From Trueperaceae bacterium (lineage in GTDB: Bacteria > Deinococcota > Deinococci > Deinococcales > Trueperaceae): a stretch of 46,367 nt of DNA. The stretch lies in contig PAMQ01000019.1 of NCBI GenBank assembly GCA_002707365.1, forward strand, positions 1-46,367, read 5' to 3'. Of this stretch, positions 24,677 to 31,882 are shown one piece after another; positions within the stretch are counted from its first letter, which is position 1; every line of letters begins with the position of its first letter. The notes beneath the pieces were generated by a model. That model made no database searches. It was not told where the DNA came from and worked only from the letters and a program-made list of their open reading frames with translations. The position numbers and the translations under genes are program-made.

Positions 24677-25688
24677 TACTGAGACTCTTAACGTTTTGCC
24701 ACATCTTTTCGAGTCTTCCGAGGAGATAAAGTCGTCTTGTAAATTTCCGGTGAGCCATAGCTGGGAAACCGCTGAAGGTTTCTCCAGCCGGAACATTTTT
24801 TGTAACCGCCGCGCAGAATGAAATGCGAGCGTCATCACCTATCGAAATATGATCGGCAAGAGTTGTCCCACCTCCTACAAGTACTCGCGAGCCTATTTTA
24901 GTACTACCACCAATGCCCGCTTTTCCAGCAATGACTGTGTCATTTCCTATTTGAACATTGTGACTTACAAAGCAGTGATTGTCGATCTTGCAGCGGTCTC
25001 CAATTCGAGTGGGATCTAAGGTACCTCGGTCGATAGTAGTGTTAGCTCCAACTTCTACGTTGTTGCCAATAATTACTCCGGCTAGGTGGTGGATCTTAAG
25101 CATGCCCTTTGGGCTTACTGCGTATCCGAACCCATCAGCTCCGATTATAGTTCCGCTGTGAAGATGGACCCCGTTCCCAATCGAAACTCCGTCGTATAAA
25201 ACTACTTTTGCGTAAAGCCGGCAACTATCGCCCAGTTGGGTGCCATGTCCTATTACGCATCCAGGACCTATACTAGTGTTCACTCCGATCTTGACGTGTG
25301 GACCTATAACAGTTCCTGGGCCTACATTAACCCCTTCTGCGACATGGGCAGTGGAGTCGATTGTTGCTGTTGGGTGTATGCCAGGGTTATCTTCAGGTCG
25401 ATTGTTAAACCTTGAACTGAGAAGAGCAAGCGCGACTCGTGTATCTTCGACTTTGATTATTGGTTGACTTTCACGGTACTCAGCATCGCTGGATACGACC
25501 AAAACACTAAATTGCGAGCCTTGTGCAGTTTTGAGAAGTTTGGTTGTGCCTGCAACCGCTATGCCACCTTCAACTGGTGTTGTAGGTGGCACTAGTTGCG
25601 TGACGAGGCGACACTCTCCAAACAATTTTCCGTCTAGCCAATTAGCTAATTCTGAGCTTGTTATGGGTTTAGGTAGTTTCCTGGTCAC
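24669..25688 (-). CDS. lpxD: UDP-3-O-acylglucosamine N-acyltransferase LpxD
   Basis: LpxD adds the second acyl chain (N-linked) to the LpxC product from acyl-ACP. The N-terminal uridine-binding domain includes ITSSELANWLDGKL. About ten hexapeptide turns follow from residue 105 (IHPTATIDSTAHV). The family landmark GADGFGYA is present and the catalytic His is in CFVSHNVQIG. A GTG at 25688 is preferred because GAGGAG lies 10 nt upstream, at the 3' end of the S55-like gene, leaving a 4-nt gap and 339 residues. An ATG at 25715 overlaps that gene by 23 nt. The C-terminal helix (LLGRLEKMWQNV) is the usual acyl-carrier contact tail. Confidence 0.94.
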   Translation of the reverse strand: MTRKLPKPITSSELANWLDGKLFGECRLVTQLVPPTTPVEGGIAVAGTTKLLKTAQGSQFSVLVVSSDAEYRESQPIIKVEDTRVALALLSSRFNNRPEDNPGIHPTATIDSTAHVAEGVNVGPGTVIGPHVKIGVNTSIGPGCVIGHGTQLGDSCRLYAKVVLYDGVSIGNGVHLHSGTIIGADGFGYAVSPKGMLKIHHLAGVIIGNNVEVGANTTIDRGTLDPTRIGDRCKIDNHCFVSHNVQIGNDTVIAGKAGIGGSTKIGSRVLVGGGTTLADHISIGDDARISFCAAVTKNVPAGETFSGFPAMAHRKFTRRLYLLGRLEKMWQNVKSLSSD

Positions 25689-25692
25689 CGTG

Positions 25693-27345
25693 CTATTGCT
25701 CCTCTTCTGCTTCATCTTGGTTTAGGTTCTGGATTTCTATTTCAAGCGTTTCTTGTCCTTCTATAATAAATGGGAAGATTTGACGTTGTAGAAGCCGGGC
25801 TTTCCCGTCAGTTATAACTTCAATCACGAGTTCGCTAGCCTGCTGTTCATCGCGTAAAGCAACTAGCAGGTCTCCGAAAGAGAGTATGTCTCCGTCCCAT
25901 GGTTCGTAGTCTTCCTTATCTTGCTCTTGATCTTGATCTCGATATTGTCCGGAACGAAAGACTAAAGCGACTTTGCCTTCTAGATCTTGCGGTAGGTCAA
26001 TTAGGAGTTCTTCAACTAACGCCTGGCCTCTGTATGGTTGGAGCCGGATGTAAGCCACTAATACTTCACCAGGTGCCACATCGAGGGTAGCTGCGTCAAC
26101 GTTTACCAGTTCCGCTGTTCTTAGGTATTTTTCGTAACTGATGTTTAGATTCACTTGTTTCAGGTCTGGCGTTTCAAAGGGGTTAATGCTTAGGATTTTC
26201 AATGGTTCTGCTGCAATTTTTGAAGTTGCCAGAGCAAGATCGTCGCGGTGGCTTGTTTGTTGAAGCATTGTAAGGCGGTCCCCTGTTTGGAAAAGTATTT
26301 CCCAGGCAAGCTCACTGGTTCCGCCGCTTACTTCGTTGCGGATTTCGTCGAGCAATTGCTGGACGCTGACTTGGAGGAGGGTGGGGTAGAGACCTTCCTC
26401 TCTTACTATTTCTACTTTTCTGATTAGCGTGTTTCGCGTATCACTCAGGCTGATGTTTACCGGTAGTAAATCTGGTTTCTTGTCGATATTTCCTGCGAGG
26501 CCAGCAAAGCGATCCTGAATGATAGATCCTAAAATATGGGTTCCGCTGTTTGCTAATTTAAAAGGCACAAGGTCGCTAGGGACAATATGGATGATGTCAG
26601 CGGTGGTAAGAGGAAATGAAACATTGCCGAGTCCAAGAAGGGAATGCCCTAGAGCCAAAACTTCTCCGTTAGCTACTTCTGTAACAGTCCCTATGGCTGC
26701 AACGGTTATGTCGCCACGAACGAGCTGGATGCTTATAGCGCTGCCTGCCTCCAGACTTGTTGATTCGTCGGACTGGACTGTACCACCTGTCTGTATTGGT
26801 AAGAAGTTTAACGGACTTTCTCTAAGGAGAGGACCTAGCCGATCAATAGTCCTACTACTTACTCCAGATAGTAATAGAGGAGTTGCTACTGGTACTGCTG
26901 CAGTTAAACCGCCGGTAGGCCACGTCCCGAATGGAATAGTTTCCGGTTCATCAAATAAGCCTCGCATAGCGCTTATGGGAGTAACGAGAGCCAGATGGTG
27001 ATCGCTTTCTGGAAACACATATGCGATGGCTCCTAGTAGAGATTTCTCTTGTTGGTCATCCTTGTGCAGATATACTGGACTCCCGCTCATACCTGCAGAT
27101 ATACCCTCAGCTTGGTCTATTAGCTCGCCTTCTGCTCTTATTATGATCAGCGGGAATCCAAGGCTGGGATCTTCTTGAACGCCAAGGATTTTAATGGGAA
27201 ACCGTTCGAGTTTACCTCCAACCCCTTCAGTAACACCAAATCCGTTTTGGCCTTCTACCAGTTCACTTAAAGGGAAATCTTCTGCTGTGGCAATAGCTAC
27301 TACCAACACAAATGTTAGAACAATCTTAGCCCGGCAGGCTTGCAT
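25693..27345 (-). CDS. SpoIVB peptidase S55-like secreted protein
   Basis: This 550-residue protein has a cleavable-looking signal (LTFVLVVAIATAEDF, cleavage near residue 21) and would be periplasmic. The serine motif AGMSGSPVY (Ser87) is followed by LGAIAYVF. The histidine motif EVLALGHSLLGLG (His234) and GSIIQDRFAG come later. Both are the S55 signatures of SpoIVB, but in SpoIVB the His motif precedes the Ser motif. Here the order is reversed, as also occurs in relatives outside spore formers. No PDZ domain is obvious. The C-terminal 200 residues are beta-rich and acidic (DQDQEQDKEDYEPWD). It lies between mreB (2 nt gap) and lpxD, so an envelope role is likely. Protease activity is unproven. 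Confidence 0.75.
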   Translation of the reverse strand: MQACRAKIVLTFVLVVAIATAEDFPLSELVEGQNGFGVTEGVGGKLERFPIKILGVQEDPSLGFPLIIIRAEGELIDQAEGISAGMSGSPVYLHKDDQQEKSLLGAIAYVFPESDHHLALVTPISAMRGLFDEPETIPFGTWPTGGLTAAVPVATPLLLSGVSSRTIDRLGPLLRESPLNFLPIQTGGTVQSDESTSLEAGSAISIQLVRGDITVAAIGTVTEVANGEVLALGHSLLGLGNVSFPLTTADIIHIVPSDLVPFKLANSGTHILGSIIQDRFAGLAGNIDKKPDLLPVNISLSDTRNTLIRKVEIVREEGLYPTLLQVSVQQLLDEIRNEVSGGTSELAWEILFQTGDRLTMLQQTSHRDDLALATSKIAAEPLKILSINPFETPDLKQVNLNISYEKYLRTAELVNVDAATLDVAPGEVLVAYIRLQPYRGQALVEELLIDLPQDLEGKVALVFRSGQYRDQDQEQDKEDYEPWDGDILSFGDLLVALRDEQQASELVIEVITDGKARLLQRQIFPFIIEGQETLEIEIQNLNQDEAEEEQ

Positions 27346-27347
27346 GA

Positions 27348-28382
27348 TTAGCGTCGGAGGAAGTTATCCGAAGTCAGCGCGTCTTGTAAGACATGAACCA
27401 TGTCCAGAGCCCGTCCTGTTCCAAGGGCAACACAGTCCATAGCATCTTCTGCTACGACTACTGGGATACCTGTTGTTTGTCGTAATAATTCGTCGAAGTT
27501 CTTAAGCATTGACCCGCCCCCAGTCATAATTATGCCGCGGTCAATCACATCAGCAACAAGCTCTGGTGGTGCTAGCTCTAGGACTCGTCGGACACCGTCC
27601 GCAATTTTTTGTATAGGTTCTCGTAGCGCCTCAACAGTGTCTTCAGTGGTCAGTGAAATAGTCTTAGGGAGGCCATTTATTAGATCACGCCCTCGGACAT
27701 CTATTTCGTGCACTTCATCAGGACCCCTAACTACAGCTGCCCCGATTTTAGTTTTTACTTCCTCAGCCGTTCGATCTCCGATTAGAAGATTTTCTTTGTT
27801 ACGAATGTAACGGATGATTGCTTCATCGAATTCATTACCAGCTATGCGCATGCTTTCCGATACAACGATACCTCCGAGGCTGATTATTGCAACGTCGGTG
27901 GTACCACCACCGATATCGACAATCATTGAGCCAGTGGGTTCCGCTATGTTTACGCCGGCCCCTATTGCAGCAGCTAGAGGTTCTTCAATTAGAAAGGCTT
28001 TTCGTGCTCCTACTTCTCGTGTGGCCTGAAGAACAGCGCGCCTCTCTACCTCAGTTACTCCTGAAGGAACACAGACCATTATGTGAGGCTTAAAAAAACG
28101 TCCAGCTCCCGTGATTACTTTTTGAACGAATGCTTTAAGCATCTTTTCTGTTAAATCGTAGTCAGCGATTACTCCATCTCGCATTGGTCGGACCGCGACG
28201 ATATTGCCGGGAGTACGACCGAGCATGCGGTAAGCTTCATCCCCTACTGCTTTAACGTCACCAGAGTCACGCACCATAGCTATGACCGAAGGTTCGCGAA
28301 GCATAATTGATTTGCCTTTGACATAGATTAAGACTGTAGCTGTTCCTAGATCTACACCAATCTCCTGCCAGAGCTTGAACAT
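27348..28382 (-). CDS. mreB: Rod-shape actin homologue MreB
   Basis: MreB is a bacterial actin that polymerises under the inner membrane and positions cell-wall synthesis. From ATG 28382 there are 344 residues. The start is chosen because GAGG sits 5 nt upstream, and the frame also offers GTG 28388. The N terminus MFKLWQEIGVDLGTATVLIY has the phosphate-1 motif, DIGGGTTDVAI is phosphate-2, and IIMTGGGSML lies near the adenosine site. FLIEEPLAAAIGAG is typical of MreB. MreC and MreD are not adjacent. Instead the S55-like gene and lipid A genes follow, which suggests co-expression of cell shape and outer-membrane lipid synthesis. Confidence 0.96.
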   Translation of the reverse strand: MFKLWQEIGVDLGTATVLIYVKGKSIMLREPSVIAMVRDSGDVKAVGDEAYRMLGRTPGNIVAVRPMRDGVIADYDLTEKMLKAFVQKVITGAGRFFKPHIMVCVPSGVTEVERRAVLQATREVGARKAFLIEEPLAAAIGAGVNIAEPTGSMIVDIGGGTTDVAIISLGGIVVSESMRIAGNEFDEAIIRYIRNKENLLIGDRTAEEVKTKIGAAVVRGPDEVHEIDVRGRDLINGLPKTISLTTEDTVEALREPIQKIADGVRRVLELAPPELVADVIDRGIIMTGGGSMLKNFDELLRQTTGIPVVVAEDAMDCVALGTGRALDMVHVLQDALTSDNFLRR

Positions 28383-28485
28383 CCTCACCTCAGACGTGCT
28401 CGAACCCTTCTCATAAACTTACGGTTCTATGCAACACCTCAGTATACCGCCTAGGGATGTTACGTGGGAGAGGTTCTATCGTTTA

Positions 28486-29040
28486 TCACAGGTACAAAGG
28501 TTCTACAGGGGATCCGTCGCTAACCCGGGACGCAATGTAGCTTGTATCGGGGGGTACGGAATCAATAATTGGATGACTAGTTCCTACCTTAGTGAACTCC
28601 GTAAGACTAATCTTAGAAGGTTGTTGTAGAGTTATTATCACTCCTTCTGATTTCTCATAAAGTCCGGTGTACACGTTACCGCGATGGGCATTTAAAATCG
28701 CAAAAGCCTTACCATCTTCTCGTAGTCCAGAAGCCGCCAGAGCCGCAAGGGTATCGCAGCCAGCTAAAGGTACATCAAGGCCACGGGCTATTCCTTGTGC
28801 GGCAGCTATGCCCACTCGGAGTCCAGTGTAGGAACCAGGTCCAACTCCTACTCCTATCCCAGTTAAAGCCTTGGCTTCTATATTGGCGTCATTGAACAGA
28901 CCAGTTAATTCTGTGATGAACCTCTTGGTGTGGCAACGGCCTACGTTCGGCGAACGGTAAGCCAACCTCCCCTTTTCTGGGGACCAAAGAGAAAGGCTTA
29001 GGAAGGTTGTTGCTGTATCTATTCCTAGATAAATTTTCAT
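28486..29040 (-). CDS. tsaB: tRNA t6A synthesis protein TsaB
   Basis: TsaB is the inactive ASKHA paralogue that pairs with TsaD (catalytic) and TsaE in forming N6-threonylcarbamoyladenosine at position 37 of ANN-decoding tRNAs. The 184 residues begin MKIYLGIDTATTFLSLSLW, and the family segment GVGVGPGSYTGLRVGIAAAQGIA is central. The C-terminal half is shorter than in E. coli (231). The start overlaps the tsaE stop by 4 nt (ATGA), so the two are translationally coupled. It precedes mreB by 103 nt. Confidence 0.93.
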   Translation of the reverse strand: MKIYLGIDTATTFLSLSLWSPEKGRLAYRSPNVGRCHTKRFITELTGLFNDANIEAKALTGIGVGVGPGSYTGLRVGIAAAQGIARGLDVPLAGCDTLAALAASGLREDGKAFAILNAHRGNVYTGLYEKSEGVIITLQQPSKISLTEFTKVGTSHPIIDSVPPDTSYIASRVSDGSPVEPLYL

Positions 29041-29480
29041 TCAGCGACCTTCCTTTGATGTGTTCTTGGTATGAAAATCTGGGCAACTCTAATACCGTCG
29101 TGCGAGACGAGGTCAATATGCATAGCTTCGGGATAGGGTTTCCTAAGATCCTCCCCCCATTCGACGACGACAAGGCGGGATCTTTCTAGGTAATCATCTA
29201 GTCCAAAGCGTATTAGAGATTCTGATCCTGGTAGTTGGAACGCATCAATATGAGTTAAAACTCCCGAGGAGGTTGGGTATTCGTGAATTAGTGTGTATGT
29301 CGGGCTTGTCACCCGCGCCTTACTGTGTAGTTGGGCTGCGATGTACTGCACGAGGGTTGTTTTACCTATTCCCATCGGCCCGGTTAATAAGAGTAAACTC
29401 CCAAAGGAACATTTCCTGAGAATTGTGCTAGCTAACAAATTTGTAGCTTCCAGCGATTCTAATTTTATTGAGCAAATCAT
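29037..29480 (-). CDS. tsaE: tRNA t6A ATPase TsaE
   Basis: TsaE is the ATPase that resets the TsaBD complex after each t6A cycle. The Walker A loop GPMGIGKTTL is followed by VTSPTYTLIHEY, HIDAFQL and VVEWGED, all family landmarks. ATG at 29480 (147 residues) is preferred because SIKLESLEATNLLA matches the normal N terminus. A TTG start 36 nt upstream would add 12 unrelated residues. Neither has a clear Shine-Dalgarno. A 22-bp tandem repeat lies about 170-215 nt upstream. Confidence 0.92.
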   Translation of the reverse strand: MICSIKLESLEATNLLASTILRKCSFGSLLLLTGPMGIGKTTLVQYIAAQLHSKARVTSPTYTLIHEYPTSSGVLTHIDAFQLPGSESLIRFGLDDYLERSRLVVVEWGEDLRKPYPEAMHIDLVSHDGIRVAQIFIPRTHQRKVAE

Positions 29481-29596
29481 GACAGTGTTTCGGGTTTTTT
29501 CTGTTGACGAAAACAATATCGGTGATGACAGGTAAAGGCTCTGAAATTCAGGTAGATCTCTAACAAAAATTTTATTCTAGAACATAGTTGGTAGAA

Positions 29597-29624
29597 CATG
29601 TATCCCTCACTCTATCTAATTCAA
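29597..29624 (-). promoter_or_regulatory. Weak candidate promoter for tsaE-tsaB
   Basis: On the minus strand TTGAAT (29619-29624) and TACATG (29597-29602) are separated by 16 nt. Each is only a moderate match to the -35 and -10 consensus. The 22-bp tandem repeat begins about 30 bp upstream of the -35, a usual place for an activator. Confidence 0.25.
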
Positions 29625-29652
29625 AGTACCTTGATTTGACCTGACTTTCTGT

Positions 29653-29696
29653 TAAATCACACCGTACATGTGTATAAATCACACCGTACTTGTGTA
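29653..29696. repeat. Tandem 22-bp direct repeat upstream of tsaE
   Basis: Two adjacent copies (29653-29674 and 29675-29696) of 22 bp differ at a single position (A or T at base 16 of the unit). Each unit begins TAAATCACACCGTAC and ends TGTGTA. It also contains the inverted arms CACA and TGTG separated by 7 bp. A 22-bp period is two helical turns, so both dyads face the same side of DNA. This resembles paired regulator sites between moaE (downstream end) and tsaE (upstream). Confidence 0.85.
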
Positions 29697-29767
29697 CCGA
29701 ATAACGATCAATTCAGGTATACAGCACTAAGTTTACTTATTTTCCATAAGGTTCGTCCGAACTTAAT

Positions 29768-30205
29768 CTAAAGAGTTTTACCAGCGACGTTCGTTCCTGG
29801 GACCCAATTAGTTCCTTCTGTGGTTGTTTCATGTTTCCAAACTGGCAAGCGCTCTTTAATCCTATCTATGCCTGCAGCACAAGCTGCAAGGGTTTCTTTC
29901 CTATGTCGACCAGAAACAAGTACTGCGATACTGGTGTCTCCAGGTTGTAATCGCCCAAGACGGTGCGCGATTACAACCTGACCAATGTTGAAATCTTCTC
30001 GAAGTTCTGTCGCTATCGATTGCATCTGAGCTTCCATCATGGATTCGTAACCTTCGTAATCTATGTACAAAACTACTTTGCCATTGTTGGGGGAGCGCAC
30101 TAAACCGAGAAATGTTGCGATTGCTCCGAATTCGGTTGCAGAAATAAGAGGAACTAGAACGCTCAAGTCAATTGGGTCTCGGGTAACAATGTTGTAATCA
30201 GTCAT
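29768..30205 (-). CDS. moaE: Molybdopterin synthase catalytic subunit MoaE
   Basis: MoaE binds cyclic pyranopterin monophosphate and receives sulfur from the MoaD thiocarboxylate to make molybdopterin. The 145 residues include GAIATFLGLVRSPN and YEGYESMMEAQM. GRLQPGDTSIAVLVSGRHR has the anion-binding Arg residues, and the catalytic lysines lie in RIKERLPVWKHE (Lys117 and Lys124). Its start is 5 nt after moaD. It is the last gene of hrcA-moaD-moaE. Confidence 0.95.
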   Translation of the reverse strand: MTDYNIVTRDPIDLSVLVPLISATEFGAIATFLGLVRSPNNGKVVLYIDYEGYESMMEAQMQSIATELREDFNIGQVVIAHRLGRLQPGDTSIAVLVSGRHRKETLAACAAGIDRIKERLPVWKHETTTEGTNWVPGTNVAGKTL

Positions 30206-30210
30206 AGACC

Positions 30211-30450
30211 TTAACCCCCTGCGACTGGAGGAAGGAATGCAAGCCTGTCACCATCGTTTAACAGGCCGTCGGGTTCCGAATATGCTTCGTTGATAGCGCA
30301 TAGGGTCCCGGCTAGTACAAGGCCATCGATCTCACGCTCAAGTAGTAACGCAACATCACGGACTGTTGAGCCAGCGGGCACGTCACGATCTATGGATCCT
30401 TTTCCCGCTAGTTCACGGAGGTGTGCAAAAAACAAAATGGTGATTTTCAT
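30211..30450 (-). CDS. moaD: Molybdopterin synthase sulfur carrier MoaD
   Basis: This 79-residue ubiquitin-like protein ends in Gly-Gly (FLPPVAGG), the residue pair that is adenylated by MoeB and turned into a thiocarboxylate. MKITILFFAHLRELAG is the usual first strand and helix. It is 12 nt after hrcA and 5 nt before moaE. A MoeB-type enzyme is encoded at 1796-2611. Confidence 0.94.
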   Translation of the reverse strand: MKITILFFAHLRELAGKGSIDRDVPAGSTVRDVALLLEREIDGLVLAGTLCAINEAYSEPDGLLNDGDRLAFLPPVAGG

Positions 30451-30462
30451 AGTTTCTAGTGA

Positions 30463-31470
30463 TTAATTCTGCCCAACGGATAGGTTGTCTGTTGCAGCTT
30501 GTGAAACGCCCAAGGCAATCATAAGCGCTTCGGGGTAACGCATTCGGGCAGGCCCCAGTAACGTTAGAATGCCTCGGCTAGATCCAATATGTATTTGGGC
30601 TGAAATGGCAGCTAATGTGTCGTCTAGCTGCAGTGTCAATTGACCTTCATCCGTGCGATTAGAACCATGGGGAGTCTCAAACTTTTCAACCGCTATTCGT
30701 ATAAAATCTGGATCTCTTGATTCAGGTTCTGCTAGCAGATTGGTGAGACCTTGACTATATAGCCGGTCGGGTGTTGCTTCTGGCCATGCCCTTGCTACGG
30801 CATGTAGAGTTCGAGTTAGTTCACTGTTGGTGTCTTTAGCTATCTCTACTAGAGCCTGGGGGATAAATCCCACAGGGACGGCTAACTGTCGGAGGTAGCG
30901 CTCAGCATCACTTATGATTTTTTCATTCGGAACCGGATCAAGATCTACAGAAATCTGACGAACCAAGCCGTTTTCAAGGACAATGACAGCTAGTAGGTGG
31001 CGTGAACTAAGTAATGAAAGGTGAATTTCGATTGTGCGGAGGTTGTCGTCAGCAGGGAGGGTTAAAACTACTGCATAGCTAGAAAGGTCCGCAGCTACTG
31101 TTGCTATTTCCCCCAGGAGTCTTTCGCCATGTACACTTGAAAGCCTCCGAGTTACGAATTGTCGATCCCGATAAGGTAAGCGGCGAGGGGGAATAAAATG
31201 CCGTGCGTAAGTTTGGAATCCTTTTGCTGTCGGCACTCTACCGGAAGAAGTATGCGGTTGGTATAAAAATCCTTTCTCTTCAAGAACTATAAACTCGTTT
31301 CTTACAGTTGCACTACTGACTTGCAAATGGTTAGCAATCTCCGATGAAGGTATGGGCCTAGCGGAACTGATGTAAGCTTCAGCAACCAGGTTGAGGATTT
31401 GATAACTTCGCTCCCCAGACATTCTGCAGTCTACCATTGTTGGTACTGATATCGTCCTTTGTCGACTCAT
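30463..31470 (-). CDS. hrcA: Heat-inducible transcription repressor HrcA
   Basis: HrcA represses groESL and dnaK operons by binding the CIRCE inverted repeat. The N-terminal winged helix is clear: IPSSEIANHLQVSSATVRNE and the wing HTSSGRVPTAKGFQTYA. The central GAF-like and C-terminal segments follow, to 335 residues. ATG 31470 sits about 15 nt after the predicted transcription start. ATG 31422 (MSGERSYQIL) is closer to the family's usual N terminus. No Shine-Dalgarno decides between them. No CIRCE copy is seen nearby, and no chaperone gene is in the window. Co-transcription with moaD and moaE is unusual. Confidence 0.92.
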   Translation of the reverse strand: MSRQRTISVPTMVDCRMSGERSYQILNLVAEAYISSARPIPSSEIANHLQVSSATVRNEFIVLEEKGFLYQPHTSSGRVPTAKGFQTYARHFIPPRRLPYRDRQFVTRRLSSVHGERLLGEIATVAADLSSYAVVLTLPADDNLRTIEIHLSLLSSRHLLAVIVLENGLVRQISVDLDPVPNEKIISDAERYLRQLAVPVGFIPQALVEIAKDTNSELTRTLHAVARAWPEATPDRLYSQGLTNLLAEPESRDPDFIRIAVEKFETPHGSNRTDEGQLTLQLDDTLAAISAQIHIGSSRGILTLLGPARMRYPEALMIALGVSQAATDNLSVGQN

Positions 31471-31882
31471 TATTATTGGGGTGTTATCACAAATATAGTA
31501 GTGTGAACCTCGAGTATCAAGAGTCAGTACTGCCTGGATGGGTTGTGGTTATCGTAAGCCTTATATTAAGATCACTTCCGCTTAAAAGTAACGTGCAAAT
31601 TTATTTCATTTTCGTAATTGTCGGGCTATTTGCTCTTAGGACTTAAGAATCGTCTAATACTCTTTACCGATTGCGTTAAAAACTAATTTATTTTTCCGTG
31701 CATTGCAGTTAACATCTCCATGCATAAAATATTGCTCGCAGACTTGGTCATACACCAAGCTCAGCAATTAATCTTCTGTAAAGTAAGGGAAGAGATAAAT
31801 ATAATTCTCGAATCAATGCTCACAAAAAGAGCTACAAATTTGGCTTTGACGATAAGGCATCCCGTTCAAAAGTCGTTAATCC
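31471..31882. other. Gene-free region between hrcA and guaA
   Basis: These 412 nt contain the hrcA promoter (31492-31520) and a small perfect hairpin CTTGGT/ACCAAG with a 5-nt loop (31743-31759). The rest is AT-rich. A short hydrophobic plus-strand reading frame of about 48 codons (GTG 31503 to 31646) runs over the promoter. It has no Shine-Dalgarno and I do not call it a gene. I see no clear terminator for guaA. Confidence 0.5.
31492..31520 (-). promoter_or_regulatory. Sigma-70-type promoter for hrcA-moaD-moaE
   Basis: On the minus strand TTGATA (31515-31520) and TATATT (31492-31497, 5 of 6) are separated by exactly 17 nt. The predicted start near 31485 leaves only about 15 nt before ATG 31470. 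This is one of the best promoter matches in the window. Confidence 0.6.

Noticed and set aside
31503-31646. Short hydrophobic plus-strand frame, 48 codons from GTG (69 from an upstream TTG)
   Set aside because: No Shine-Dalgarno, no family resemblance, and it runs antisense over a strong hrcA promoter.
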